A DNA stretch of 64,000 bases from Polyporus tsugae (GCA_024305745.1 JAHRBS010000013.1:2728001-2792000), one strand, 5' to 3'. Positions 13,549 through 25,458 are shown, numbered from the stretch's first letter. The notes: a model not told the origin generated them from the letters alone. A program made the numbers and translations.

Positions 13549-14728
13549 TCAAAGGACGAATTCGATCTCGTTGTCCGAGTCTTCGCTTTCGTCCACGAAC
13601 GCGCCAGCCTGGACAGACGTATACTCGACGAACGGAGGGCCACGAACGCCTGCGTGCTCCGCGCCTCCGACCAAAAAGACATTGTCGTCTCCGAGCTCGG
13701 GACTGGCTAAGGAGGAGCAAGATTGCCGGTCACTAGGAAGGGCGAGGGAAAGGTCGCCTATATCGGCCAGGGCGGAGGTTAAGAGAGATGGACCTGGCGC
13801 GCCGAGTTCAACGCGGTGCCAGTGAAAGGTGGACTGTGTCGCGTAGGCGTCGACGAACTGGAACGGATGGCCGACGTGTCGCCAGTGGTTCGGGGCACGA
13901 GCAACGAGGTTCCAAACATGACTGGAAGCGTTGAGACCGCGACAGAAAGCAGACATGCGAGGCTGACACGAGTGCGGAGAGGGATGGTCGGACCGAGGTT
14001 TCGAGCGGCCACAATCTCCATTGCCGGTAAGCACAGGTGGAATGGGCTCAGGCAAACGAAGCGAGTTCTTCGCCTTGGTGTGCCCCAGAGGGCTATTAGC
14101 CTCGAACTATAAAGCTGCCGTGTCATTCTCACATTCCACGACAGACGAAGAGAAGAGCGTACCTCTTGCAGAGGAGCCGGGAGGATCTCTTCCATCTACC
14201 TCTACGTGAGACTCGAAGCGTGGAAAAGGAATCATTGACTGGACTAACCAAGAACACTTCCTCCAGCGGAGCCGGGATGATCTCCTCCATATGTATCGCA
14301 CCCTGGAGTTTGACAGCGTGTCGGCGAGAGATCTGCTTTCGCTTGCTCCATACTCGATATGCCTGCTTACCAGGAGAAGTCAGCACCGTTCTCAACAGCG
14401 AAACCCCTGTACGGACCTGGACAGCAGGGCGGCGAGCGGGTCGGCGCCTCTTGTGACTTCCCTTGTTGCTGCGTTCCTCAGGCGGCCGAGCGGTGTTGGG
14501 GCTTCTAACAGGGGATCGGGCGACTTTCGCCGGATCCGCGGACAAAATAACCTGCCTCGCCGAGTTCCTGGCTCCTGCGCGGACCATGGCTGTGAAAGCG
14601 TCGGGCCATTGGACGCGTGGTGCAGGCGTGCAAGCTTTCTGCCAGGTGTACCTGGCTGTGACAAGCGTCGAAGAGAGGATGTCGATCATTCTGACGATAG
14701 TCGGCAAGGCGAGAGGGCTACGAGCCAT
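13549..14728 (-). CDS. Unrecognised possible multi-exon gene
   Basis: Tentative. An ATG at 14728 opens a 199-codon basic, Arg/Pro-rich frame (SHKRRRPARRPAVQVRT). After an unresolved splice region, a minus-strand frame ends at 13549 with an acidic tail (FVDESEDSDNEIEFVL) that looks like a genuine C-terminus. In between, a 34-bp segment occurs twice (14162-14195 and 14258-14290), encoding MEEILPAPLQEV and MEEIIPAPLEEV. I do not recognise the protein and cannot fix the exons. It could also be two short genes or non-coding. Confidence 0.3.
14162..14290 (-). repeat. Imperfect 34-bp direct duplication
   Basis: Segments 14162-14195 and 14258-14290 are near-identical, with a 96-nt offset. On the minus strand both read Met-Glu-Glu-Ile-x-Pro-Ala-Pro-Leu-x-Glu-Val. 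The lower copy is preceded by AG and followed directly by a GT donor-like gtacgc, as expected for a small exon. Confidence 0.7.
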
Positions 14729-15050
14729 ACTCGCCAGGTAGAACAGACCGGTACTTCATCGTGGCAGCAGCGGCCGACAGCAGTGGCGGTCACAGCTATC
14801 CAGTGCCGATCATGTTAGCCTCATGTGCCTGGAAGTCCTATATTGAAATCATCGTTCGGCCCACCTTAGTCGCATCCAGCACCTTCGTGACTGACTATAG
14901 GATATGTCATAACCTTTTCTAGGTCTTCATATGACAGGTTGGCTCAAGCCTTTTCTGAAGCCGGACCGCGATTCAGCAGCGAAGAAAGTAATGTATTATC
15001 ACAGACCGAGGGCATAGGATCACACAACATTGGCGGGAGGACGTTCGAGC

Positions 15051-15683
15051 CTAGACCTCTACAGTAGCCCCGAGAGTAAGCCCGCGTCCGGTGGCCGCAA
15101 CGTTGAGCGTCCCGCCTCCGATCGGGTACCATGTCCGAAGCTCGTCAGCCTCGTCGTCCGGGGAGGCGAATACCTCGTAAACCAGCGAAACGGCGACGGC
15201 AGTAAGACACGGTCGAGAAGTGCTGGACGGATCTGTTGGAGAGACGGTGGTTGCGGTAGGGATGCTCGAACGACGAACCGGGGTAGTGTGGATGGGGCGA
15301 AACGGAGGTGAACACGCCGAGACGAGGTTTCCAAGAGGCGTGTTGTCGGGGCAGCGGGGAGATCTGGAGGATGGACCATGTCCGGAGACCACGGCGACGT
15401 CTTCCTTCTCGACTTCGACGACTGCTCCCTTCACCTTGCCGGACTTATCGTCGGTGTGTGCGCTGATGGAATATGGTAGGCTGAAGATGCTGGAAGACCG
15501 ATCCGGGGCAGCAGCAGCCGAGATATTGAAGCCGTCTTCCGCAGAGGGTGAAGCCTGAACAGGGTCGTCGGCCAGCGTGAGCCTTCCCATGCCTCCGACA
15601 AGACCGTCCAGATCGGAGTCGCTGACAGGCAGGACAGGCGACGGACAGTTCAAGCGTACGTTCTGAAGGACGTTCCGGTTCAT
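15051..15683 (-). CDS. Unrecognised low-complexity protein, possibly with upstream exons
   Basis: A 210-codon frame starting at an ATG at 15683 (MNRNVLQNVRLN...) and ending at 15051 (GRGLTLGATVEV). Composition is protein-like, Ser/Pro/Asp-rich (LPVSDSDLDGLVGGMGRL, VVEVEKEDVAVVSG), with no known domain. Another minus-strand frame with an ATG at 16208 (MSTSLDSSAASAIPVPSENT) lies upstream and could supply earlier exons, but I found no splice join that keeps phase. Its relation to the 13.5-14.7 kb candidate is unknown. Confidence 0.35.
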   Translation of the reverse strand: MNRNVLQNVRLNCPSPVLPVSDSDLDGLVGGMGRLTLADDPVQASPSAEDGFNISAAAAPDRSSSIFSLPYSISAHTDDKSGKVKGAVVEVEKEDVAVVSGHGPSSRSPRCPDNTPLGNLVSACSPPFRPIHTTPVRRSSIPTATTVSPTDPSSTSRPCLTAVAVSLVYEVFASPDDEADELRTWYPIGGGTLNVAATGRGLTLGATVEV

Positions 15684-16456
15684 CTCTCAGCTGGTAATTG
15701 GGAGCGAAGCCCACCTTCTGTTTCTGCCTCTTTCTCTGGAAAACTTGAACGGTCTCACTGTGTGAGCTCTTGGGGGTCTTCGAGCTGGACTGGAGCCAAC
15801 GAGTGGTGAGAAGCAATTCGCAACATGAAAGAGCAAATCGCTGACCTTGTATGGGCAAGCGATATCCCTGGTGGGCACTCGGAAGGGCTTGGCCTCACCA
15901 GAGACAGGCGCCGCGGCTGTAGCAGTATTCATGGGATCCGGCGAAGCAGGTGTCTCCAGATGGGCTACAGCATCAAGCAAACGCAGGCGCGGTGGGACGA
16001 GTGCGGGTTGCTTGCAATGAAGATGATTCGATCCTTGGGCACGACAAAGGCTCGTCAATGTGAAGTTTCGAAAGGAGAAATGCGCCATTTCATACCCATG
16101 ATGCTGGACGAGGGCACAACTCAGCACCGCTAGACAGTCGTCAGAGGACGTGTTCTCGGACGGTACAGGGATTGCACTGGCGGCTGAGCTGTCCAACGAG
16201 GTTGACATATCGCCTCGGGACCGAATCGGGACCACAAGGGCGTTGACTACGCCGGGTTTGTACACAGAACGGGTACCACAACGATAAGCCGAAACCGAAG
16301 TGTCCCGACCAAACGACCCAGGCCGTGATATGGGGGAAAGCATTCATTATCGCATCGTAAATGTCAACATGAACCATGCGATCGAGAGTATTCCTGAATA
16401 TTTGGTCATTATTCCAATTACATGAGAACATGGAACCAGATCGAGATGATACTCAC

Positions 16457-17303
16457 CTACAATCCAAGAACAGAAGATGCAAAAATTGTGCCAACGACAG
16501 CTGCCAAAACAACACTTAAGCCAAGTTCCCTAGCGCCGGAACAACCATTATTCCGGGTAGTCGTGGCAGAGGCGGTAGGGCTAGATGTCGTCGACGAATA
16601 AATGCTGCTACTCGATGAAGTCGGGGATGCGGGAATAGTCCCTACAACGCTCGTGCGGGTAATCGTGGCAGAGGGAACGTCCCCTGACGTGGAGAGAGTG
16701 GAAGGGAACACACTTGTAGTACTAATATCTGAAAAGTTTGCATCGAAGATTTGGAACACACTGCTAAGGTTGTTCTCATCACCAAGTACTAGCGTTGGAG
16801 ACGTCGTGAGATCTCTGACTACAAGGAGCTAATCAAGGGACAGTGAACTCACATGCAACAACGTAACGTTGACCACCTGGTAGGTTGAATGGGCAGCGGA
16901 CGTTCACCCGCCCATCCTCGAGCGTTACGTTCGTGGCCAAGGGTTGGTCTATGTACAAGGATGGAAATTGAATGTTGGACATCAGAATCTCCGCAATGCA
17001 CCGTAAACCAGACAAACGCACCTCTCCAGAGGAAGTCAGACGCGTCCGGGTTAAGATAGCCCAGGAGAATCGTTCCGTTCTGTCCCGCGAGGTCCAAATC
17101 TTGAGTCACCCTTGATCGTGCATGAGTCTAATGATACAACAAGGCCGGTTAAACTACACGTACCACGCAACGGTCTCTACCTGACCAACAGTCCACGCCG
17201 TTTGCGAGGTAGGTTGAAGGATGGTCGGCGAGACAACGCGAGGAACATGAACCGAAAGGGCGTGAACAGTAGCCAGGAAAAAGAGCCAAGTATGAAGGAT
17301 CAT
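16457..17303 (-). CDS. Kre9/Knh1-like GPI-anchored wall protein (paralogue A)
   Basis: Secreted, Ser/Thr-rich, probably GPI-anchored protein of the Kre9/Knh1 N-terminal-domain family, linked to beta-1,6-glucan and wall assembly in yeasts. Exons 17164-17303, 17022-17110, 16853-16948, 16457-16788; 218 aa, phases close. An upstream in-frame Met at 17351 is possible, but 17303 starts the signal peptide (MILHTWLFFLATVHA). Domain marks are TAWTVGQVETVAW, NGTILLGYL, QPLATNVTLEDGRVNV and QRYVVALLGDENN. A Ser/Thr stretch and a hydrophobic C-terminal tail (LSVVLAAVVGTIFASSVLGL) fit GPI attachment. It is divergent from paralogue B, about 870 bp away, and related to the gene at 62 kb. Confidence 0.85.
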
Positions 17304-17961
17304 GACGATAGAATCGAGGACGACTGTAAGCCCCACGGACGGCACATCCACAGATCTAGAGGTTGTAAAAGAGAATGTCCTCGATGCATGGCGAGGCCGA
17401 CGTCGTTTGCAAATGCGGGTAGGTGCCGGGCGCTGGGCGCTGATGGCGGGACAAGCACAACGTCAACCAGCATCGACCGCGTCCCCAGGGGGCGTCTATT
17501 CCAGGTACCCGGAGTAACCGTGAAGTCCTCGCTTTACGCATACATACTTTGACTTCACCTCTGATATGCTACTCGCAGCTTCAACTTGTGTTTCCACTGC
17601 CCATATTTCAGAGGTTGCCGTTTTCGGGTGCGCACAAGACACAAGGATCCGGTCAAATGAGCACAAGTCGTGCCTGCCTTGTACGTAGTAAGTATGTGTA
17701 CCCACCTCGATCCTGGCAGCAGCCGTTCTGCTGCTCACTTATATTCCGGACACCCAATGTCTTCTTGGACATGTTTCAAGGCTTGTTCTCAGCCCTATCA
17801 CGCGTATACGATGCATGTATCAACATATAGGCATGCCTATCTTTGTTCGACCTCGGCAGAAGTTCGATAACAGAAGGAGACAGGCCCGCCTGATCAAGCT
17901 CCGCGCGGGACCTTGGCAAGTATTTAAAGGCGTGGTACCTGCCTACCCCACAATCCGGCCA

Positions 17962-17993
<32 letters not shown>

Positions 17994-18176
17994 CTGAGTT
18001 GTACACGACCTCCACGACCTCGGTCGCCCCCGCGGTGTGAACGACCTCGACAGCGCGAGTCCCGCCGTCGGATCCTAGGCACCAGACCTCCGCAGTCCAC
18101 CCCCGCTCCACCCGCGGTCCTGCTTCCTTGGACTCGTGCTAGCCTTTAGGTCCACATCGGCTACGCCTCATCCGTC
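17304..18176. other. Divergent promoter region of Kre9-like paralogues A and B
   Basis: No gene seen. It serves as the upstream region of two divergently transcribed paralogues and holds a hexanucleotide repeat at 17962-17991. Confidence 0.5.
17962..17991. repeat. (CTCGTC)5 microsatellite
   Basis: Five perfect copies of ctcgtc, about 190 bp upstream of the paralogue B start codon. Confidence 0.95.
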
Positions 18177-19215
18177 ATGTCCCTGCTCTCAACCATCATG
18201 CAAGCGATATCCCTTCTGCTTGCTTTGGCCGTCACGGTTCTCGCAAAGCCGCTCGCCTTCCGCCCCCGCGATGCGATATCACCACCTATCACGAACCCGA
18301 CGGCGAGTACAGTATGGAAGGCAGGGGATAGGCAAACCGTAACCTGGTGAGTCCACTATGGCCTGGGCAACCGGCGCTGTGTTCTAATGTGAGGTTGAAC
18401 CTGACAGGGACCTCTCGGGCTTGAACGGCGCCCAGCCGTCGAATCCCATAGGCAAGGTTATTCTCGGCACTTTTATTAACGGCGAGGAGAACCTTCTGCT
18501 CGGTACGTCCCCATGCTCTCTTTTGTTCCATTCCGCCCTCCTTACAAAGGAACTCCGCTGCTGCAGAGTCGCCGCTCGCGTCTGGATTCAACATCCTCGA
18601 CGGGAACGTCACTTTGACTGTCCCTACCGTCACAACGGGCGGCGACTACATCGTCTGTCGTGCGTACATCATCATTCTTCTCGCAGATCCCGCGGGCTTC
18701 ATGGAAGCTCAATATCATATGTCTCCGCAGTGTTTGGTTCTTCCGGAGACATTAGCGCTCCCTTCACGATCATCGGCACCGACCCATCCGCATCCGCCTC
18801 TGCCTCCACGCACATCAACGCAGCGTCGAGTTCGAACACGCTCCCCCCGCACCAGACGACTGACCCCTCGACCACCGTCAGCCTGCCCCACGGTGTCCCG
18901 ATCACCGGGGACCCCTCCAGTGCGCCGACCTCGAGCTCAACTCCCTCAGCCACTGGCTTGAGCTCGACCACCGCCCTCGTCTCCATCCCCTCGGGCGTCG
19001 TTCCTCCATCCGGGGTGCCTTCATCTACCGCGACCTCCCCCAGCGCTTCAGCGACAGGGACGGGTACGTCCTCAACGAGCACGGGTACGGGCACGGGCAC
19101 CGCTACGGCCGCTGCCAGTACCAGCACCGGGAATTCGGGTGCCCGGATGGCCGTCACAGACTTCCACTTGTGGGGCGCCGTTTCTGGGGCATTAGCTCTC
19201 TTCGTCTTGTTGTAA
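18177..19215 (+). CDS. Kre9/Knh1-like GPI-anchored wall protein (paralogue B)
   Basis: Exons 18177-18346, 18408-18502, 18567-18659, 18731-19215; 280 aa, with the same four-exon plan and phases as its two paralogues here. A signal peptide (MQAISLLLALAVTVLA; the first ATG, seven residues earlier at 18177, is also possible) precedes the Kre9_KNH-type domain: ASTVWKAGDRQTVTWDLSGL, KVILGTFINGEENLLL, ESPLASGFNILDGNV, FGSSGDISAPFTI. The remaining half is Ser/Thr/Pro/Gly-rich, probably heavily O-mannosylated, and ends in a GPI-type hydrophobic tail (LWGAVSGALALFVLL). It has the longest Ser/Thr stalk of the three copies. Wall location is inferred from family and architecture. Confidence 0.88.
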
Positions 19216-19926
19216 GCTAGTTTGCTAGTTTGGATTACCGACCGCAACGAACTTTGTAATGCTTCCGGTGTGCTTGTATACTGTATATTAGCTTGTATAT
19301 GTACGTAGTTACGAGATCGAATACGACTAACGCCTTCTCACGTCCCTCCAACCTCACCTTCACCGCGTTCCCCCCATGAAGTCCGGATCCCCGCCTTGCC
19401 ATCCGACATCACACGCAGCTGCAGGCACGGGTTTCGAATGCAAACAAGCCAAAATCCATACAATTGCGAGTCAATATGCAACAACGCGACACACTATATA
19501 TGCGACGACCGACAGAAACGCGCGACGACAATCCAAAACCGAATCCGCGTGCCGCCAGCCGCTGGGTATATATAAGTCGAACATCTTCCACCACGTATTT
19601 ACACCAATCCACGCGCCCTATACGCAAGCCGGGCCCTTAGATCGCGACACGCCACGCCGCTGTGTCGCGCGGGCGCACGATGCATGACCCTTACATACAA
19701 CGACTACCCCGTGCTGTCGATCCTCCTCTTCTCTGCTCTGCTCGTCTCGGCCGGCCGCCCACACGGTCGCGGGCGATCCGGTGGCGCTACGCGCTCTTTA
19801 ATGCAACGCGATCCCATAGATCGTCTTGTCTTCTCCGCCCCGCGAGGGCCGTGAACCTCCGGGGACGGGCTTGGGCTCGGACTTGACAAAGAGGTCGCGT
19901 GCCGAGGCCGTCGTCGTCGTAGCCGA
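19216..19926. other. Convergent intergenic region, no gene seen
   Basis: Between the 3' ends of Kre9-like paralogue B (+) and the Red1-like gene (-). Only short frames without motifs. Confidence 0.5.
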
Positions 19927-22900
19927 CTATCGCAGTCCTAGTCGGGACAGCGCTTCTTGAACGCGGGCTTCGAACGACATCGTCGGGTTGCTGAGGCGCA
20001 GTACATCAAGAGCCTTCATGAAGACTTCCGGGCCGTATCGCTTGCCAGCCGGTATTGAGGAGCACAAGTATTGAGCTGTCTCTTCATCTAGAATTGGCAG
20101 AAGAGATATCGGCGGAGATAGATGCAGATGAGAAAATGGGTGAGATGGGGAAGCAATGAAGGGGTTAGCGACATGAGGTCAGGCGGAGATGGACGTACCA
20201 CTGGGCTCAACCGCGGATAGCCTAGAAAGGTGAATGTTCTCGCAATCCTTGTCTCTGCATTCCCCGCCGATGTCATACTGACAGACTCGGCCTTGAGGAT
20301 CTGATAGATATTTCAGTACCGCGACTTGCTTGAGCGGCTTCAGATCAATGTCGGCGGACGAAGTCGCATCAAGGGACGACCCAGCTGTAGCTGCAGATGG
20401 AGGCAAGAGTGTAGAGTCTTGACGTGAGTGTGCACGCAGGAGAGGATGGCTGTCTAGGAGGGAACGATAAGTAACAAAGACAGGCGTCTTATCATGCGTT
20501 TGCTCGTCGTCAGCGTTGGTATCGGCATCGACCTGTAGCAAGACTCGTCAGTACCTGCGGGCGCGTGATCGTCTCCTTTGCGAGGATTCCACAAATGAAT
20601 ACGTACCTGAGCCGACGTCTCTGGACATGATCCAACGACGTCGACTTCTGTGCTCTCACTTTGTTCGCCAGTGTCATCAGAGTCGACAACCTGTCAATGA
20701 AACGAAAACGAAACGAAAAGGGAAGTGGTTGGGAAAAGTCGCATAGGGGGCGAACGACGGAGAATGAATGAGAAAGCAGAGGAAAGGCCGAAAAAGGACA
20801 ACTGTTAAGCATGGGTTCGAATGGCCGCTAAAGGCGCGGCATGAAAAGAAAGGATCCTTGCCGCTTGCTCTTGTTGTGCTTCATCTGTCAAAACTACAAA
20901 AGTATCACCACAAGGCAACAAAAATGAAAGAGCAACGTCACCGAGCATGCCCCCGCGGTCGTGTAAGCATGCGAAGACAGAGGAAGCGATGTTTATGTAG
21001 TGAGCGGATTGAGGATAGCGCGAGAAGGTGAACGATGAGGATGCCAGCGCCGCCAAAGAAGTTGATATGCCCAAGGACTTGCCTTTGTGGCCTGTGGCTG
21101 GATGCTCCACCAGCTTCGACAGAACCTCTGTAGAACGTACGCATCAGAGAAGAACGGAACAAGTGACATGCGAAGATGAGGACCAATTGGTGTCGGCGAG
21201 CTGCTTGTCGACTCTCCATCCGGGAGTTGTACAGTCTCATCCCCGTTGGTTTCTATGAAGCTGGATAAGCAAATCGATAAGTATATTCCACACAATCGTG
21301 GACTCACCACGGGGAAGGAGGTTGCTTAAGACTGTGCGCTCATCTTGGCTCTGGGTGCCTCGCCCATTTGAGGAAACCTCCGGCGTAGACGAGGAACTGC
21401 TTCGCGAACGATCCAGAGATCGAGCTGAAGCTGGATCGTCCTCCTCTTCCTTGATGGCAACAGATCCATTCGTCTGTAGGTCCAGTGACGAAGTCCCGCG
21501 AGACACCTGTCGGACAATCAGCTAGTGTTAACGATTCATAAGAATGAATACAATGACACACCAATGCAAGCTTCTTCAACCTACCCTCTTCACGCTGAGC
21601 GATGAGCTCGCGCATCCGGCGGATCTGCTCCTCCTTCTCCAACAACGCCGCAGGAGTAACAAGAGGTGTTGTGGGAGTATTGACTCGTGGTGTCGGAGCG
21701 ACAGATGCTTGGGGTGTAGTGGTTTTCGGCCCACGGGAGTCGGCCCTGGACTGGATATCCTGAGGGGCGTCTTCGTCCAGTCCGTCCTCGGAATCGCTCA
21801 GGTCAATGATACACCGCCGCTGAGTTATGCCTGCGAACCCAGTTGTCCTCCGTCGGACATGCGGGCGATAGTTTTCGGTCCGAGCTTGCGAACGAGAGGG
21901 CCCAGGATCCATGTCGACGAAGTCGGCAGCCACTGGCCGCTTGGTTCCTCTACGGGCGCCTGTGGACGCGCCGTCGTCCCAGGACGAACGAGCCTGGAAG
22001 AGCCCTGGGATAACATCCATGTCATCGTCGTTGCCGTACGAGAGGATTCCATTGCTACCATTGGTGGTCGAAGGGGCCGCTATAGTGGAGCGACCCGATG
22101 TCGTAGAGATCGCCGAAGTCGGCAGTGCAGGAAACTTCGGAGACAGTATGTCGGACACCGAGGGCGATCTAGTCGTCGGTGCAGGGCGGGCAAGTGGTGT
22201 GTAATCGGTTGTAAGACCTCCCGACAAACCAGGCACCTCGTCGTCGACATCCATGTCGTCAGAGAACGTTCGTGATGGTGGCGGATTGGCGGCAGAAGTC
22301 GACGATGCAGCTCCATTGCTCGAAGATCTGACGGGCCCAATACTGTTCAAGAAGTCGTCCACGGTCTTGGTAGGAACAACTTGACTTGCGCTGCTGCCCG
22401 AGGCAACAGGTCCTGCGGAGGGCGGCGAGACATGGGAGGATGACTTCTGGGGCCTCAGCTTTCGCGATGCCAAGACCGCCTTGCGTGCGAGCAACTCCGC
22501 TTTGCGTTGCTGCTCCATATCGGTAAGACTGGGAACTGATCCATTCCCGTCGCTGGTGTTAGGCACGAAAGGTGCCGCTGTAGCTGAGAGAGACGATGTC
22601 GAGTCGGTCTGTTGAGGCCGTGAAGGAATGCTCGAGGGTTCGGTGCCATTTGTGGCGGAGGACAGGGAAATGTAGGGCAACAAACCGGTGACATCGAGAT
22701 TCTCTGGAAGGCGTAGGTTGAGTTCGACGAAGACGTAGAAGATAATCTCTCGACTGAGACCACAGTTAACGAGGTACTCGGGAGACACACCCCAGCCAAG
22801 CAGGTCTAGGACAGTATCCTTGGCCAAATCGAACTGTGCTTGAGTTACTGGAACCAACAAGCAGGATTAACTCTCACGGAGCCTAACAATGATAGGAGGA

Positions 22901-23476
22901 CTTACACGCCAGACCCGGTCGAATGTGTTTCTCATCGACAAGGGTTGACATCGGAGCAGACGCGGCGAAGAGGAGCGGGCGAGGGACAGCAAAGCTGAGG
23001 GAAGGAGACATGGGCTCGATCTTGGGCTTCAACGGTGGCGGAGGCATCTGGGCAGCTGCCTTCTCCTGGTTCGCAACCTTGGGAGAGGCCTGGGGCTTGC
23101 TGTTCGGTGTCGGCGGAGCGGTCTCGGAGTCGCTGATCTCGCCCTCCTCTCGAGCCTGATCATCGTCAACGTTCATCGGCTCTTGTTCTGACGCGGCATC
23201 CTGCACGGACTGCACGGTCGGCGCAGGCGACTCGGACGGTTGAACTCCAGACGGTTCTTCCGAACCATAGTCGAGCTCGATGGAGGGGGGCGCAGGGACG
23301 AAAGGGCGAGGAATTTGAGGAATGTCTGCAGTCGAGGAGAGCTTACGTCTCTTGGACTTGAGGGTGAGTAACGCTGCTGCTCTGAGTGAGGCAGCAGGGT
23401 CTCCGGCAGGAGGGGCGGTAGACGCAGCATTAGGGGCGACTTCTGGGGCCTGCTCGACAAGATGTGGCCCAGACAT
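19927..23476 (-). CDS. Red1-like CCCH zinc-finger protein (zf-C3H1 type)
   Basis: Nuclear protein resembling fungal Red1/ZFC3H1 proteins, which act in exosome-linked RNA surveillance; the role is inferred from family. Supported exons: 22906-23476, 21562-22847, 21308-21506, 21141-21252, an exon starting at 21097 whose 3' edge I could not fix, 20607-20690, 20199-20532, 19927-20087. The start MSGPHLVEQAPEVAP at 23476 begins a long Pro/Ser-rich region containing the acidic REEGEISDSE motif. A conserved segment follows (AQFDLAKDTVLDLLGWGVSP, REIIFYVFVELNLRLPENLD). Near the C-terminus is the zinc finger VCQYDIGGECRDKDCENIH, spacing C-x7-C-x4-C-x3-H, then a helical tail (QYLCSSIPAGKRYGPEVFMK). Length is above 850 residues. 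First of three adjacent minus-strand genes. Confidence 0.8.
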
Positions 23477-24011
23477 GGTGGAAAGAAAGCGGTTTACACC
23501 ACAAAACCAAGAAGTAGGAAGGGTCGGAGACAAAGGAGGGAATGGGAGAAGACGGTGGACGATGGACGAGTGATAAGTTCCCAGTACGGACCGGGAAGTC
23601 ACCCGCTTGCTCACGCACAGACCACCCCTGCCGGCGCTTATGACAGCCTGCCTCCAAGTTTCTTTCATACGGTCTGCAGCTGCCAGCAGGTCTGCACACT
23701 CCCAATATCACGCCAAAGCCTTTTATGATCCGCCAACACTCTCCCATAGTAGGTGTGCATAAGGGAGGGACACTGTGAAGAGGCTGAACACCGGAGCGCT
23801 CAACGGTTCGGTGACTATATAATACTTAAACCGTACCCTGCCAGATCTGTCTCCAGCTACTAAGTATTACATATGTAGTACTGGCCAGGGACGTCGACTC
23901 CGGTGGGCCTGTCCGTCTTCAGAAGCTTCCGACACACTGGCTGAAAATGGATATACTATGACTCCGCCCTCGTGTTCTTCATAATGATTCGGGAACTGCA
24001 GCCGGGTTTCG
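23477..24011. other. Intergenic (promoter of the Red1-like gene)
   Basis: No gene seen; separates two minus-strand genes. Confidence 0.5.
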
Positions 24012-25458
24012 TCAGTTCAAGTTGAGTAGATCCACCGCTTTAATCACAAGTGGGAGGATGCCTATAATGCCATGTGTCAGAGACCCAAAACAGTCAACGA
24101 CGGCTCGCTCACCTCCTGTGGGAAGTGGGTAGCGGGGCCGACCCATCGCTCTCAAGAAACCATTGATTATTCCGCTATGGGCCGAAATGCAGATATCTGA
24201 TCGCGGACAGTGAGCATGCGCAGGAGGTACTGCTGAGGAGTAGTAGGACCACGCACAGGTCTCATTGTCCGTCGTGAAAATCCGGTCTAGGACCGCCTGC
24301 GCGCGGCGCGCGACGTGTTGCTTTGTCTCCCGTTCATCCGCTTTCCAATGGACGTCTTCCTCCTCGAAGTTCTCCTCAAACTCATAGACAGGAGGTGGAA
24401 ACTTCTGAGCTATAGCCGTTCTGGTCGAGCGCATGTCGCACGTATGTTCCCCATTCTCCTCGCGCAAGTTCTGTATCGCAACGTGGTCCGTCAGTGACCA
24501 CCTCAAGCCACTACTTCGATGCGATTGCGGACCTCGAGGATCGTAATGCACAGAGGCTGCCCTTGGACGAAGTCAGCGCCCACAAAGGTTTCATGGAAGG
24601 TGCGAAGTGCCCGTCGGAACGGGCTTCCATAGTGCTTCTCAGGTAAAGGAATGCCATGCGCGCGTTCGGTCTCCCATGCCTCCCTCGCATCTTTGGCTTG
24701 CTTGATACCGACCTCGGTCAACTCAGGGTCGGGTCCCCAAGTCAACTCGTCGTCCCCGTAGAGTTTCGACCAATATCTGTTCAGCATTTCCTTCAGTTAG
24801 GCCCACCCGCACAATGTGGGGAAAGACTGACTCATCCCAAAGCTATCGCACTTTACTGTCAGCGACGATTCGGGCGATGCAGGACTGGCTTACCTTTGTG
24901 CCGTATTTTGCTTCTCCAACGTTATCTACGATCTGTCAGAGACATAGATATACAGGGATGTATCGCAATGGCACTTACGAACGCCCTGGCCGTGGCGAGA
25001 CAGGTAAAATACCTTGTATTTGGTCCCTTGCGGAGCAGCTGCATTCAGCTTATCGATGCGTGCTTGGAACGTCTTCCAGCGTTGTGGCGAGTCGTCCACC
25101 AACCCAAATTGTGGCGGAAGCTATCACGTTCAGGATCAATCAGTTCAGGTCAAGCCAGACACACATCGTATCTCACCGCTCCGATAGCTGCACCATCCGC
25201 TGCTGGATTATCTTGGGCGAAGAAGCCCGTTATGATCTAACCAAAGTCGGTTATATCAGTCAGAGATGTCCGGATCCATAACCACTCACTTGGCTTACGA
25301 CCCACCGAATATTCTCTCTGAGAGTATTCCATGGGTGTTCGATGGATCCTAGAGGATGTTAAAGGATAGACAAACAGCACCAGGAACCCAAAAGTGAGGA
25401 AGTAGAGGCACCACAAGCGATATTTGCTAAAGGATGTCGAGACGGTCGACATCGACAT
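24012..25458 (-). CDS. Membrane-anchored phosphoglycerate-mutase-like histidine phosphatase
   Basis: Member of the histidine phosphatase superfamily, branch 1. Eight exons from 25458 downwards: 25306-25458, 25177-25236, 24979-25120, 24894-24925, 24832-24842 (11 nt), 24533-24776, 24113-24470, 24012-24061; 349 aa, phases close. The N-terminus has one membrane helix (LWCLYFLTFGFLVLFVYPL), so the enzyme is probably a type II membrane or secretory-path protein, unlike cytosolic relatives. The catalytic motif is FYLSRHGQGVHNVGEAKYG; later marks are LWDEYWSKLYGDDELTWGPD, PELTEVGIKQA, SPFRRALRTF, LREENGEHTCDMR and the second His in CISAHSGIINGFLRA. The substrate is not predictable from sequence. Confidence 0.88.

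Noticed and set aside
16457..16759. Stand-alone 100-codon protein starting MFQIFDANFS
   Set aside because: It is the last exon of Kre9-like paralogue A; splicing at 16788 restores the LLGDENN motif.
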